Below, one piece after another: positions 20,085-31,476 of a DNA stretch of 64,000 nucleotides. The notes beneath the pieces are model-generated. The model was given only the letters and a program-made list of their open reading frames with translations, ran no database searches and had not been told where the DNA came from. The translations under genes were made by a program, and so were the position numbers. Within the stretch, counting starts at the first letter, position 1; each line of letters opens with the position of its first letter. The stretch is from Syngnathus acus (lineage: Eukaryota > Chordata > Actinopteri > Syngnathiformes > Syngnathidae), in assembly GCF_901709675.1 (NCBI RefSeq), contig NC_051098.1, forward strand, positions 1,543,500 through 1,607,499, given 5' to 3'.

Positions 20085-21270
20085 AAAGAGTTCTGACCTT
20101 AACACCATCATTCCACAACATCTGGTGGAAAAACTGGAACACCTGGGCTTCAGCACCCCCCTTCGGAACTGGCTGCTAGACTTCCTCACCAACAGACCTC
20201 AGTCAGTCCGGGTCGGACAGAACACCTCAGATGTCATCACCCTCAGCACAGGCTCCCCTCAGGGCTGCGTCCTGAGCCCCCTGCTGTTCACCCTGATGAC
20301 ACACGACTGCGCCCCCAGGTTCACCACCAATCACATCGTGAAGTTTGCAGACGACACAACGGTGGTGGGCCTCTTCAGGGACAACAACGACCTGGACTAC
20401 AGAGAGGAGGTGGAGCAGTTGGTGGGCTGGTGCAGAGAAAACAGCCTGATCCTGAATGTGGAGAAGACGAAGGAGATCATCGTCGACTTCAGGAAGAACC
20501 AGCCTCACCACGCTCCACTGATCATCAACAGCTCAGCTGTGGAGGTGGTCAGCAGCACTAAATTCCTGGGAGTCCACATCACAGACGACCTCACCTGGAC
20601 TGTGAACACCACAACACTGGTCAAGAGGGCACAGAAGCGCTTGTACTTCCTGCGGAGGATGAGGAGAGCCCACCTGCCCCCACCCATCATGAGGACGTTC
20701 TACCGAAGCACCATAGAGAGCATTCTGACAAGCTGTCTCTCGGTGTGGTGTGGAGGTTGCAGCGCCTCCGATTGGAAGAACCTGAGGAGAGTGGTGAGGA
20801 CAGCAGAGAGGATCATCGGGGCTCCTCTTCCCTCCATTCAGGACTTGTCATCCCAGCGCTGCGTGTCCCGAGCCCGAAATATTATCAGTGACCCATCACA
20901 CCCCCACCATGGACTGTTCTCCCTGCTGCCCTCTGGGAAGAGGTTTCGCAGCATCCGCTGCAGGTCCACCAGGTTCTGCAATAGTTTTTTCCCTGCTGTC
21001 GTCAGACTGTTGAACATTCAAACGTAGCATTCCTCTGCACACTTGTAAATACTGCTTTTGTCTCCTGCACTGTTTACATACTTTATCACTGCTGCACTTT
21101 GTACTTTATAATTATCTTATTTCATATTTTTATATAGAATGTCACTTTTTAACCAGCCGAAATACCTCTACATTGTTGAAAGCCGTATGCAACGAAATTT
21201 CGTTTTGTACACACCTAGTGTTGACAAAATGACAATAAAGTTCTGTCTAAGTCTAAGTCTAAGTCTGATA
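20085..21270 (+). mobile_element. L2-type LINE, 3' half, well preserved
   Basis: 5'-truncated LINE with an intact 3' coding end, a 3' UTR with aataaag at about 21234 and a terminal TCTAAG repeat (21246-21270). It begins in the reverse transcriptase palm ([12 protein letters not shown]). It is the best preserved L2 copy in the window. Confidence 0.88.
20125..21027 (+). CDS. LINE reverse transcriptase, C-terminal part (partial)
   Basis: About 300 uninterrupted codons, readable without a break from about 20085. Motifs in order: [46 protein letters not shown] (catalytic FADD), [47 protein letters not shown], then a C-terminal domain with [16 protein letters not shown] and a stop after LLNIQT. 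The first catalytic Asp block and everything upstream are missing, so it is a fragment, but the lack of stops indicates a fairly recent insertion. The nominal ATG is internal, not a true start. Confidence 0.85.
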   Translation: MEKLEHLGFSTPLRNWLLDFLTNRPQSVRVGQNTSDVITLSTGSPQGCVLSPLLFTLMTHDCAPRFTTNHIVKFADDTTVVGLFRDNNDLDYREEVEQLVGWCRENSLILNVEKTKEIIVDFRKNQPHHAPLIINSSAVEVVSSTKFLGVHITDDLTWTVNTTTLVKRAQKRLYFLRRMRRAHLPPPIMRTFYRSTIESILTSCLSVWCGGCSASDWKNLRRVVRTAERIIGAPLPSIQDLSSQRCVSRARNIISDPSHPHHGLFSLLPSGKRFRSIRCRSTRFCNSFFPAVVRLLNIQT

Positions 21271-21559
21271 CACGAGTCCTTGAACAAGCAGGACTTTGCC
21301 CACAGACGTGTGAACACTGCTTGAAAAATGAAATTTGACCAGGCACTTCTTTGAGATGCTGATGTTGGGGGATGGTGCAATAATTTATGTGGATTGATGC
21401 AGCCAACAATGGACATTTTGATCTCTCCACTTTGGCATCCTTGAGTTGTTTGGACTCCAAAAGTCTTTCCGAGTAATAAATATGGCGGATTTGCGAAACC
21501 GTTTGGCAACACCCATTACCTTGTTTGGTTTGTCCCGCCCCAACGGATGTGATGTAATA

Positions 21560-22429
21560 CAGTGGTCCCCAACCACCGGGCCGCGGACCGGTACCGGTCC
21601 GTGGGTCACTTGGTACCGGGCCGCCAAGCCACACAGAAAAAAACAAAAACAAAAACGTTTTAATCGACGATCAATTAATTCAGGTCAAGACGCTCGTCCC
21701 GGTCACGTGACATGTTTCCCCAGTCGAGCCCGCAAAGCTAGCAAAAATGAGTAAGTATTTATTTTGAAAAATATAAAAAAATTGGCGATTCTCTCCCAAT
21801 TACATCCGTCGGTTCAGGTCAAGACGCTCGTCTCGGTCACGTGACATGTGACCTCAGTTGAGCCCGCGAAGCAAGCAAAAATGAGCAAGAAACAGAGATG
21901 TTTGGAAAGCTTCTTCGGAAAGGGAAAAAAGCCCAATGAGGAGACGTAAGAAGAAGAGGCTACGACTTCTAAGAAAAGGAAAGCTGCATTTAAAAGACTA
22001 TGACGCGCCAAGCCCACTCTGCATAATATGTGGCGACAGGCTAGCTAACGAGGCAATGAAGCCCTCAAAACTGCTTCGGCACATGGAGACCAAGCATCCT
22101 GCATTAAAAGACAAACCTTAACCACTTCGGGTGTCATTGTCTCCGATTACGCCTAGATGGGACTGTCTCGTTTCTGAGAAACAAGCTCAGTGCTCCCACT
22201 AATTCAATGTAATGGTGAGTTTTATTTTAATGTCGTTTATACTTGTTTTTATGCCAGTCGTATCATTTTATTTCATCGTATTCATATATTTATTATAAAT
22301 GTATTATTTATTTATATAAATGTATTATTTAGTTATATAAATCTATTATTTATTTATATAAAGGCCGGTCCGCGAAAATATTTCTGACACGTAACCGGTC
22401 CGTGGCGCAAAAAAGGTTGGGGATCACTG
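21560..22429 (+). mobile_element. hAT element, family H (H1), perfect duplication
   Basis: 870 bp with ends cagtggtccccaaccaccggg and ...ggttggggatcactg. ATGTAATA flanks both sides (21552-21559, 22430-22437). The subterminal zone repeats accggtaccggtcc. It keeps a transposase start and a BED finger, then jumps to AT-rich sequence, so it is a deletion derivative. Confidence 0.93.
21881..22121 (+). pseudogene. hAT transposase N-terminus with BED zinc finger
   Basis: Starts MSKKQRCLESFFGKG at 21881 and stops early near 21949. In another frame the BED-type finger reads PLCIICGDRLANEAMKPSKL followed by RHMETKHPALKDK (CxxC...HxxxxH). This is the DNA-binding end of a ZBED5-like hAT transposase. The catalytic domain is deleted. 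Confidence 0.82.
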
Positions 22430-22437
22430 ATGTAATA

Positions 22438-23160
22438 GATACAAATATGTAGTAGAAAATGGAGAAATGAACTTGAGTGAACTGAGCCCCCAAGCAGATC
22501 ATAAAAGTATCTCTGCAACACCTGGAGGGATACATTACGCTTTTCTACAATCTGGGAGACTCCAAGTGCACAGAATAATAAATATAAAAGCAAAAAAAGT
22601 GGATTTTCTATGATAGGTCTCTTTTAAAACTTACTGTAGTTCGTTGCATTCTATTAGTTCACACTCGATGGCAAAAAAATCATATATGCCCTTTAAAGAG
22701 GAATTTTGTGAAAATAAATGTTTGCAATCTCTGCTGTAGAAAATTAGCTAATTTGGGACTGATTTTTTCGGGAAAATGTACTAAGAAGTAAAGTATTAGT
22801 TTTTGTGAGTCACATAAAGTAAGGTGCTTTGCCTTTGGTCTGGCTCCAGTCTTGGGTTTGACACCAGTTCTTTAACGGAAGGGTACCAACAATTTTACCT
22901 ACATTGTGAATTGTTGCAATCATAAGCATTCCGCTTGAGAACTGATGTGTTTTTGTGAGATGTATGAAAGACAGAGAAAGACAAAGAGAAACTATAATAT
23001 AGTGTGAATGTGCAGGCATACAGTTATAATAAAATGTGTGGTGGGGGAGGGGTGCAGGGCCTATCAACTGTATGTGTGTTGAAGCTCAGAAACAGGCTGA
23101 TGTAGAAGAAGGGTGAGGCAGCTGGGGCCTCCTATGCAGGTCTTCAATTTTCCCCCCAGT
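22438..23160. other. No gene seen
   Basis: AT-rich sequence with no repeat boundary or coding motif recognised. Confidence 0.5.
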
Positions 23161-23262
23161 CCAGCCAGTGAAGTGTATAATTACTATGGGGGTTACCATG
23201 GGTGTGCAAATACAAACGCAGATGGCAGCATCACACATACATGCGTATAAATCTCACCCATT

Positions 23263-23315
23263 ACACACACACACACACGCACACACACGCGCAAGCACAC
23301 ACACACGCACACACA

Positions 23316-23367
<52 letters not shown>
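23263..23367. repeat. (CA)n microsatellite, interrupted
   Basis: CA repeat with a few CG interruptions, continuing into CA-rich sequence to about 23400. Confidence 0.95.
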
Positions 23368-23369
<2 letters not shown>

Positions 23370-23769
23370 CAGGCCTACCTTAATTTCCTCACACACACCT
23401 TAACCACACAAAATACTACAACCCCTAGGTCACACACCTTCCTCTAACAGCCCCCCCACACAAATAGATTTCCTCGAACTAAATGTCAGCTTTCCTCTTC
23501 TTCTTCCCCCAACTTGCACTTTATCCAGTTTGATCATGTTGCCCAGAGGTGGCTTCGTATCCATGATCCACATCCAGTCGCACTATGACATTCCTACAGA
23601 CCTACTTGGGAATCATTCAGAGCATGAACATACAGTATATCTTCTCTTAATGTCCACTCCTTTTTACAACTGTAGTACATGTAGAATCTTTGCTTTGTCA
23701 TCTATGAGTGTGACAACAAAGAAAAATGACACATTCATGAGTTAATACCAATTGGTTTACCACTTGTAA

Positions 23770-24790
23770 CCAGGCAAGAGCCTCCGACGGTGCCAACAGG
23801 GTAACTGCAGGGTCATCAGCCGGGAGCCACCCTTCATTAATGTTTCGCTCCATTAATCCCAGAACATCTCACGGTGGTGGAGCAATGCCAGGGACGTCTC
23901 CACCCCCTGCAGCCACCCTTAGGACCCCTCTTTCTCCCACAACCTGTCCTTCCTACGCAACCACAACCAGAAGCTGGCTCTTTCCGCCTCTTCTGCCAGG
24001 TCCCTACATGCCATGTTCAGCTTGTCCCAGACACTCCAATCTTCCTGAGGAGGCGCTGGATGGATTTTCCAACGAAACCCCTGCAGCCAACCTCCGCAGG
24101 CTAGATAGTTGTAGACCATCCAGCTTCTCGGCACTCGGCTACTAGATCGGTGAATTTATCCCTCTTTCTTTCAGAGGCATCCCCCATTCCTACCTCCCAG
24201 GGGACAGTCAGCTCTGCCAGGATTGCAGTCTTAAGAGAGAGAGGTGGTGACAATCTCTGGTGGGAACTTGAGCTGCCATTCAAGATCCACTCTTAAGTTC
24301 CAGCTCCATCCAGGTGTTAGCAGTGGTGATCTCTTTCTCTGGCTGATGGTCTGAGAACCAGTCCCTTGTCCAAAAAAGTGGATGAACATCCTTGTCTTGG
24401 AAGGAGGGTGTTTGGCTGCATCCATTCTCTGCACTTTCCGCCGAACCAGATCGTGCCGCCACCTATACCTACCCTGTGCCAGTGCCATCTTGCAACTGGA
24501 CAGGATATGTTGCAGGCTTGGGTTTGGGGCATTGCAGAGCTGGCAGCTTTCCTCTGAGCCATACCACTGGCTCAAAAACAAATCTTAAAACTCCTTTGTC
24601 AAACAGCATTGCCACTGTGGTCGGCTGCCATACCACTGGCTCAGATTGCTTGGGGCGGGGAGAGTGTCATACGTGGCCCGAATGAGGAAAGTCAGCCTTC
24701 CTTGAGGCATCTTCCACAAGTCGGACCACTTGATGGTCCTGTTTATCACTCCTTTCCAAGTCGTCCATCGTCCTTCCCGTGGCTGGCTGA
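23770..24790 (-). pseudogene. LINE C-terminal region with CCHC finger
   Basis: Minus-strand fragment in several frames. It shows SQWYGSEESCQLCNA, then a C-x2-C-x8-H-x4-C knuckle (CQLCNAPNPSLQHILSSC), ALAQGRYRWRHDLV and, after shifts, AECREAGWSTTI and CRGFVGKSIQRLLRK-like sequence near the end. This layout matches the post-reverse-transcriptase domain of fish and invertebrate non-LTR elements. The phrase around ccataccactggctca is duplicated (24558 and 24630). The reverse transcriptase itself is absent; the clade is unresolved. Confidence 0.65.
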
Positions 24791-25084
24791 GTGCAAATTG
24801 ATGTTTGTCATGATGTCAAATACATTGAAAATAAAGGAGCAGAAGAAATCACTCTAAAAGAGTCACAAAAAATCTGTTCCTTCATGAGCATTGGGCTACA
24901 TATTTTCATCAACATTTCTTCTGTCTTCTTTGCCCAGGCATCTTAGAAAGTGTGTTTTTGGGTGCCTTATCCAGTCCTGGTATTTGTCAGCTGTGATGCT
25001 TTAGCTGAGAGGTTACTGCAAGCAACCATTGTATCCTGGGGGTACATTTGGTCATGCGCAAGGTGATCGTGTACTTTCCATCTC

Positions 25085-25275
25085 CTGGCTGAAAGTTGGA
25101 ATTGGGGGGTTAGATCACCAAATGATTCCCGAGTGCGGCACCGCTGCTGCTCACTGCTCCCCTCTCCCCCAGGGGATGGATCAAAATCACATGGGGATGG
25201 GTTAAATGCAGAGGACAAATTTCACCAGACCCAGATGTGTGTGTGACGATCATCGGGACTTTAACTTAACTTAAA
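25085..25275 (+). repeat. SINE/LINE-tail retroposon
   Basis: Shares ggggttagatcaccaaatgattcccgag...ggatgggttaaatgcagaggacaa and the acgatcatcgggactttaacttaactt tail with the inserts at 12520 and 63480. Plus orientation, judged by the tail. Confidence 0.75.
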
Positions 25276-25715
25276 AAAAACTCCTCCATAGGATTGAGGA
25301 AAGGGCAGTAAGTAGCAAGGGAAAGAGACATCATCAAGCTGTGACTGCACATCCATGGTGGAATCCCATATTGTCCTTTCTCTCTCAAGTACCAGTGTAC
25401 CATACAGCAACTATTAACTCGAAAGTACCAAGAAATCCTTGTCGAGCAAGTCCTCTGAGGTAACCGTCCTTTAAACTGATGTGTATCAGTTACATGCAAC
25501 AGTTTTGTTTTTGTTGAAGAAGTGATGAGGCGTAATATTTAATTTCTGAGGATGTTAGTCTTATTTTTGCTCTTTTGGAAACATGTTTGTCGAGCTAGCT
25601 AATGTGATTTGTGTGTACATATATGTGTGTACTTATGTACACATGTCCGTTTTAGGGTAAACGATTATTTTACATATTTTTATTTATTTGTGTGTTTGTT
25701 TTAGTTTTATTGGTC

Positions 25716-25760
25716 TGTTTGTTTGTTTGTTTGTTTGTTTGTTTGTTTGTTTGTTTGTTT
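25716..25760. repeat. (GTTT)n microsatellite
   Basis: Eleven GTTT units in a row. The sequence from 25276 to 25782 otherwise holds nothing recognised. Confidence 0.95.
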
Positions 25761-26339
25761 ATCGCAAAAATCATGTCTGTGCCCTTACGGCAGTGCTTCT
25801 CAATTATTTTCTGTGATGCCCCCCCCTAGGGAGAAGAAAACATTTCGCGCCCCCCATGCTTGTACCCTTATTAACATTAAAGAAAACAAAAAATAAATAA
25901 AAAAGAAAGAAAGATCAACTCCGTGAGTCGTCACCTTATCGTGGTGGAGGGATTTGCGTGCCCCTATGATCATAGGAGCCATGTTGTCTGGGGCTTCATG
26001 CCCCTGGTATGGTCACCCATGGCAAACGGGTCTTAGGTGAGGGGCCAGACAAAGCACGGCTCACACATGCCCCTTATGAAGAAAAACATAAATGGATTGC
26101 GTTTTCCCTCGCCCGGACGCGGGTCACCGGGGCCCCCCTCTGGAACCAGGCCTGGAGGCGGAGCTCGAAGGCGAGCGTCTGGTGGCCAGGCCTTCGCCCA
26201 TGGGGCCCGGCCGGGCACAGCCCGAAAAGGAAACGTGGGTCCCCCTTCCCATGGGCTCACCATCTGTGGGAGGGGCCAAAGGGGTCGGGTGCAGTGTAAG
26301 CTGGGCGGCAGCCAAAGGCAGGGACCTTGGCGGTCCGAT

Positions 26340-26468
26340 CCCCGGCTGCAGAAGCTGGCTCTTGGGACATGGAATGTCACCTCTCTGGCTAAAAAGGAGC
26401 CCGAGCTGGTGTGCGAGGCAGAAAGGTTCCGACTAGACATAGTCGGACTTGCCTCCACACACAGTTTG
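26340..26468 (+). pseudogene. RTE LINE endonuclease start, truncated
   Basis: Reads LGTWNVTSLAKKEPELV then AERFRLDIVGLAST, the first strand and helix of an APE-type endonuclease (GTWNV motif). It is broken after about 40 residues by LTR-like sequence. Confidence 0.75.
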
Positions 26469-26694
26469 TAACGTTAACAGTGATGCTACTTGGTGGAGGA
26501 CTGCGGATGACTCATGAGCCTGACCCAGAGGTCACCTCGACGCCTATGTTGGGGATGCAGCTGCGGCCTATTTTAAATCAAATACAGGATATTGCATGGA
26601 AATTAAAACTGCGATGACGCATGCACACCTGACCTCGGAGGTCATCTTGAGGGCTGGCCGGATGCACCTGCAGTCTATTTTAGAAGCATATGAG

Positions 26695-27485
26695 TCATAT
26701 TGGCTCCCGGTCCATTTAAGATGTGACTTCAAGGTTCTTCTATTAACCTATAAATCATTGCATGGCTTAGCGCCTTCGTATCTCGTCGACCTAGTTGTTC
26801 CTTATGCTCCGTCTCGTAACCTTCGTTCGCAAAACGCTACCCTTTTAGCGACACCGAGGGCCAAGAAAGTGTCTGCAGGGTCTAGAGCATTTTCTATCCG
26901 GGCTCCAGAGCTTTGGAATGCCCTCCCAATGGATATTAGGACTGCTACCTCAGTAGAAACATTTAACACACGTTTAAAGACACATTTCTATGACATGGCC
27001 TTTAACTAACTTGGAGTGGCCGATTCGGCCGGAGTTTGTTTTGTTTTCTCTCCCCCCCCCCCTCCCCGGCCGGGGAGGTGGTTAGGTGGCACCCAAGCTG
27101 ACAGCGGCTATCTGGATTCTTGTGGGCTAATTCAGGTTGGGGGAACTGCAGCTCAACCTCCACAGCCAGGATAGCAGAGGGCTCCTCTGGCAGCCCTTCG
27201 CTCTGACTTGGACATCCACTTTTGATTTTCATATTATGTATTATTTGTGCCCTCTCTGCATCCATTACAACCTGGTGATCCTGAAAGGGGGATCCTTCCA
27301 TCTGTGGTCCCTTCTCAAGGTTTCTCATTTTCCCCGGGCAGGGGTTTTGAGTTTTTCCTTGCCCTTTTGGGAGCTTAAGATCAGGGGATGCTTTGAGAAT
27401 AATTGTCAATTTTTGTCTATGTGAAGCCCTTTGAGACTGCTTGTGATTTAGGGCTATACAAATAAACTTGACTTGACTTGACTTG
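26695..27485 (+). mobile_element. L2 LINE 3' end, 791 bp
   Basis: Flanked by ATATGAG on both sides (26688-26694, 27486-27492). It carries the C-terminal end of the reverse transcriptase ORF and a classical L2 3' end (tttgagactgcttgtgatttagggctatacaaataaa) with an ACTTG repeat tail. Confidence 0.9.
26697..27009 (+). pseudogene. L2 LINE ORF C-terminus
   Basis: About 103 codons to the stop: YWLPVHLRCDFKVLLLTYKS, LHGLAPSYLVDLV, then SAGSRAFSIRAPELWNALP and FNTRLKTHFYDMAF. This is the conserved C-terminal domain after the reverse transcriptase in L2/CR1 elements. It is a 5'-truncated fragment without catalytic residues. Confidence 0.88.
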
Positions 27486-28069
27486 ATATGAGAACAACAT
27501 ATGACCTAATGGAAAAAAACAGTATGTGACTTAACACACGTACGGCAAGGTATAAAAGGTTCGTTCCGAACAAGAGCAGCGCTCTCCCCATCAGGACGAT
27601 GGCCCTGCCGCTGCTGCCCAGAGCAAAGAACGCCTTCAGACGAAGATAGCTTTTTCATTCTTTTTGAGATCAGACCAAAATTGACTAAGATGAATTTCTA
27701 GTGTCTTCGAATTGGACTTTGTCAAATTTTAAGCTTCGAGATAGTTAAGGGTAAAGCGGCTCCTGAGGCAGCAAGAGGGAGACGCCATATTAGGGCGTTT
27801 GCTTTTTTCCCCCCTTATGAAGAAAAACTTATATGGAATCAGATTTCCCTCGCCCGGACGCGGGTCACCGGGGCCCCCCTCTGGAGCCAGGCCTGGAGGT
27901 GGGGCTCGAAGGCGAGAGTCTGGTGGCCGGGCCTTCGACCATGGGCGGGCACAACCCGAAAAGGAAACGTGGGTCCCACTTTCCATGGGCTCACCACCTG
28001 TGGGAGGGGCCAAAGGGGTCGGGTGCATTGTGAGCTGGGCGGCGGCCAAAGGCAGGGACCTTGGCGGGA

Positions 28070-28379
28070 CTCCATCGTTCTACTGGGTGACTTCAATGCT
28101 CACGTGGGCAATGACAGTGAGACCTGGAAGGGTGTGTTTGGGAGGAACGCCCCCCCCCCCGATCTGAACCCGAGCGGTGTTCTATTATTGGACTTCTGTG
28201 CTCGACACGGATTTTCTATAATGAAAACCATGTTCAAACATAAGGGTGTCCATGTGTGCACTTGGCACCAGGACACCCTAGGCCGCAGTTCGATGATCGA
28301 CTCTGTAGTCATGTCATCGGATTTGCGGCCGCATGTTTTGGACACTCGGGCGAAGAGAGGGGCAGAGCTGTCAACTGAT
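28070..28379 (+). pseudogene. RTE LINE endonuclease, C-terminal half
   Basis: [20 protein letters not shown] contains the catalytic GDFN Asp/Asn pair. [17 protein letters not shown] follows and ends GAELSTD, where a small retroposon interrupts the frame. In intact RTE elements the SDH motif follows. It is joined upstream to 5' UTR sequence, so roughly the first two thirds of the domain are deleted. Confidence 0.82.
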
Positions 28380-28518
28380 GTGTTTGTCCTTGTCTGTTAT
28401 TTACCATTTTTTGTAATTCTGGCACTTGTTTTATTCTTGCACTTGTATTATTCGTGCACTCATATGCACTGCTGTGACAAGGGAATTTCCCCGCTGTGGG
28501 ATGAATAAAGTTCTATCA
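28380..28518 (+). mobile_element. Short LINE 3'-tail insertion
   Basis: About 140 bp of the form ...ctgtgacaagggaatttccccgctgtgggatgaataaagttctatc, a typical fish LINE 3' end. The RTE frame resumes directly afterwards with HHPVVGWLRWW-type sequence. Confidence 0.7.
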
Positions 28519-30432
28519 TCATCACCCGGTGGTGGGTTGGCTCCGATGGTGGGGGAAGATGCCGGTCCGACCTGGCAGACCCAAACACTCTGTGAGGGTC
28601 TGCTGGAAACGTCTGGCAGAATCCCTTGTCAGGAAGAGCTTCAACTCCCACCTCAGGCAGAGCTTTTCCCACGTCCCGTGGCAGGCGGGGGACATTGAGT
28701 CCGAGAGGACCATGTTCCGCGCCTCCATTGTTGAGGCGGCCAACCGGAGCCGTGGCCGTAAGATCGTTGGTGCCTGTCGTGGCGGCAATCCCCGAACCCG
28801 CTGGTGGACACCGGCGGTAAGGGATGCCGTCAAGCTGAAGAAGGAGTCCTATCGGGCCGTTTTGGCCTGCGGGACTCCGGAGGCAGCTGACAGATACCGG
28901 ATGGCCAAGCGGAACGCGGCTTCGGCGGTTGCTGAGGCAAAAAGTTTGGCGAGGCAATGGAGAATGACTTCCGGACGGCTTTGAGGAAATTCTGGTCCAC
29001 CATCCGGCGTCTCAGGAGGGGGAAGCAGTACAACGTCAACACTGTTTACAGTGGAGATGGCGTGCTGCTGACCTCGACTCGGGACGTTGTGAGTCGGTGG
29101 GGAGAATACTTCGAAGACCTCCTCAATTCCACCTACACGCCTTCCATTGTGGAAGCAGGGCCTGGAGACTCTGAGGCAGACTCTCCAATCTCTGGGGTCG
29201 AAGTCACTGAGGTAGTTAAAAAAACTCCTCGGTGGCAAGGCCCCGGGGGTGGATGAGATCCGCCCGGAGTTCTTAAAGGCTCTGGATGTTGTGGGGCTGT
29301 CATGGCTGACACGCCTCTACAACATTGCGTGGACATCGGGGACAGTGCCTCTGGCTTGGCAGACTGGGATGGTGGTTCCCTTCTTTAAGAAGGGGGACCG
29401 GAGGGTGTGTTCCAATTACAGGGGAATCACACTCCTCAGCCTCCCTGGTAAGGTCTATTCATGGGTGCTGGAGAGGGTTAGGGTTAGAAGGAGAAGGCGT
29501 TCGACTGTGTCCGTCGGGAGGTTCTGTGGAGGGTGCTTCGGGAGTACCGGGTGCCGAGCCAACTGATAAGGGCGGTTCGGTCCCTGTATCACCGATGCCA
29601 GAGTTTGGTCCACATTTCCGGCAGTAAGTGGGATTCGTTCCCAGTGAGGGTTGGACTCCGCCAAGGCTGCCCTTTGTCACCGATTCCGTTCATAATTTTT
29701 ATGGACAGAATTTCTAGGCGCAGCCGAGGCGTTGAGGGGGTCCGGTTTAGGGACCTCAGCATCGCGTCTCTGCTTTTTGCAGATGACGCGGTGCTGTTGG
29801 CTTCTTCAGGCCGTGATCTCCAGCTCTCACTGGAGCGGTTCGCAGCCGAGTGTGAAGCGGTCGGGATGAGGGTCAGCACCTCCAAATCCGAGTCCATGGT
29901 CCTCGATCGGAAAAAGGTGGAATGCCCTCTCTGGATCGGGGATGAGATCCTGCCCCAAGTGGAGGAGTTCAAGTATCTTGGGGTCTTGTTCACGAGTGAG
30001 AGGAGGATGGAGCGCGAGATTGACAGGCGGATCGGTGCAGCGTGGGCAGTAATGCGGACTCTTTACCGGTTCGTCGTGGTAAAGAAAGAGCTGAGCCAAA
30101 AGGCAAAGCTCTCAATTTACCGGTCGATTTACGCTCCTACCCTCACCTATGGTCACGAGCTATGGGTCGTGACCGAAAGAACGAGATCCCGGATACAAGC
30201 GGCCGAAATGAGTTTTCGCCGCAGGATGTCCGGGCTCTCCCTTAGAGATAGGGTGAGAAGCTCGGTCATCCGGGAGAGACTCGGAGTAGAGTCGCTACTC
30301 CTCCACGTTGAGATGAGCCAGATGAGGTGGCTCGGGCATCTCATCAGGATGCCTCCTGGACGCCTCCCTGGGGAGGTGTTCCGGGCATGTCCCACCGGTA
30401 GGAGACCCCGGGGACGACCCAGGATGCGCTGA
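28519..30432 (+). pseudogene. RTE LINE reverse transcriptase, frameshifted with a deletion
   Basis: Linker (28529-28960), then KFWSTIRRLRRGKQ and GEYFEDLLNS after a shift near 28960. A shift near 29245 leads to PEFLKAL, TGMVVPFFKKGDRRVCSNYRGITLL (fingers). A deletion near 29480 removes the stretch before EKAFDCVRREVLW, taking the first palm segment. The rest is one 299-codon frame with VGLRQGCPLSPIPF, LLFADDAVLLAS (catalytic), EEFKYLGVLF and a C-terminus with MRWLGHLIRMP. Not functional. Confidence 0.88.
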
Positions 30433-30609
30433 AGAGACTATGTCTCTCAGCTGGCCTGGGAATGCTTTGGGATCCCCCGGGATGAGCTGGATGAAGTGGC
30501 TGGGGAGAGAGAAGTCTGGGAGTCCCTCCAAAAGCTGCTGCCCCGTGACCCGATCCCGGATAAGCGGAAGAAAATGGATGGATGGATGGATGGATGGATG
30601 GATGGATGG
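30433..30609 (+). repeat. RTE 3' UTR and GATG tail
   Basis: The ctctcagctggcctgggaa...gcggaagaaaatggatgg 3' end, near-identical to 18540-18747, with about eight GATG units. Confidence 0.9.
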
Positions 30610-31079
30610 AAAGATCAACTTACAATAAAGAATAACTTTATTAATAACATTGTTTTTTAGTCTGTAACAGAACAGATTCAAAGTGCATCACTTTGTCTGA
30701 AATTAAAAAATAAATTATAATTATTTAAACTATAAACCTTCTTGACCAACTGCCATTTTATGCTGAAAAAAATACAATAAAATAATAATAAACATGCATA
30801 ATATTAAATTAAATAAAAGCAAAAAATAATATTAAATTCAAAGTAATCAGCAACATTAACTCAGGAGCACAATATATAAAACATTTTAACCTACAAAACA
30901 AAAATGAATACAACAATTTGTGCTGGGTTTTTTTCAATCAAAATGAGGCAGCATGACGGGGACGATATCCACGCCTGCAGGTAGTATCAGCTCTTCTGCA
31001 ATGGTGGGTTCTTTTTTGCACTGAGCAATTTTGTACGCTACTTTATATGATGCTAACAGTGCTTACTGATTCACTGAAG

Positions 31080-31320
31080 TAGCATTCACAAAGTGGGATG
31101 ATTGTTTTCAATATTCAGCCCGTTTTCGCTGAAAAACCTCAAGCATCTTATCAGCGTGATTGGGGTGCAATGACTTTAAGTGCCGCCTTAATTTATTAGA
31201 CTTCATACTGTCCGCTGCCAACATTGTTAGGCACAGTTAATGCACCGGTATTTCCTCATCTCCCATCGTATTCACACTGAAGCCCAGCGCTCCGTACGCT
31301 TCGTCATATTTCCTTGTCTT
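31080..31320 (-). pseudogene. hAT family M, BED finger remnant
   Basis: On the minus strand the phrases KYDEAYGALGFS and, after a stop, SMKSNKLRRHLKSLHPNHADK followed by EVFQRKRAEY match the BED finger and following helix of ZBED5-like hAT transposases. The two zinc cysteines are lost or frame-shifted. Confidence 0.7.
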
Positions 31321-31476
31321 AGCTTTCATGTGACTCTCTCTCTATTATCTCCGTCTCTCTCCACCGTTCTTTTCAACCCTGTTAAATATTTTTCCATGGT
31401 GTCCCACTGCACTTTTTATCGCCTGCTCTGTGCTGTGTGTGCGTATGTTCCGTGCGCGCTACATGTAGAGCGAATA

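Larger units (their letters stand above)
26469..27804 (+). mobile_element. LTR-like fragment split by an L2 LINE
   Basis: 26469-26694 and 27486-27804 match 50955-51560 in order, including the core promoter phrase gtataaaaggttcgtt (TATA at 27551-27558). The interruption is the L2 insert at 26695-27485. The termini of this LTR-like family are not defined here. Confidence 0.7.
25921..30609 (+). mobile_element. RTE (Rex3-like) LINE, rearranged
   Basis: AAAGATCAACT flanks both sides (25910-25920, 30610-30620) and the 3' end is a GATG repeat, so the outer limits are those of one LINE insertion in family M. Inside, a 5' UTR and endonuclease start (25921-26468) are followed by LTR-like sequence with an L2 insert. 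A second copy of the 5' UTR then begins near 27805 (27807-28068 repeats 26073-26330) and jumps directly into the late endonuclease domain. Confidence 0.88.

Noticed and set aside
26033-26471. Long GC-rich frames on both strands as a host exon
   Set aside because: This is RTE LINE 5' UTR, repeated at 27807-28068 and, inverted, around 45000-47428.
28460-28957. 165-codon minus-strand frame
   Set aside because: Antisense shadow of the RTE linker/reverse transcriptase frame.
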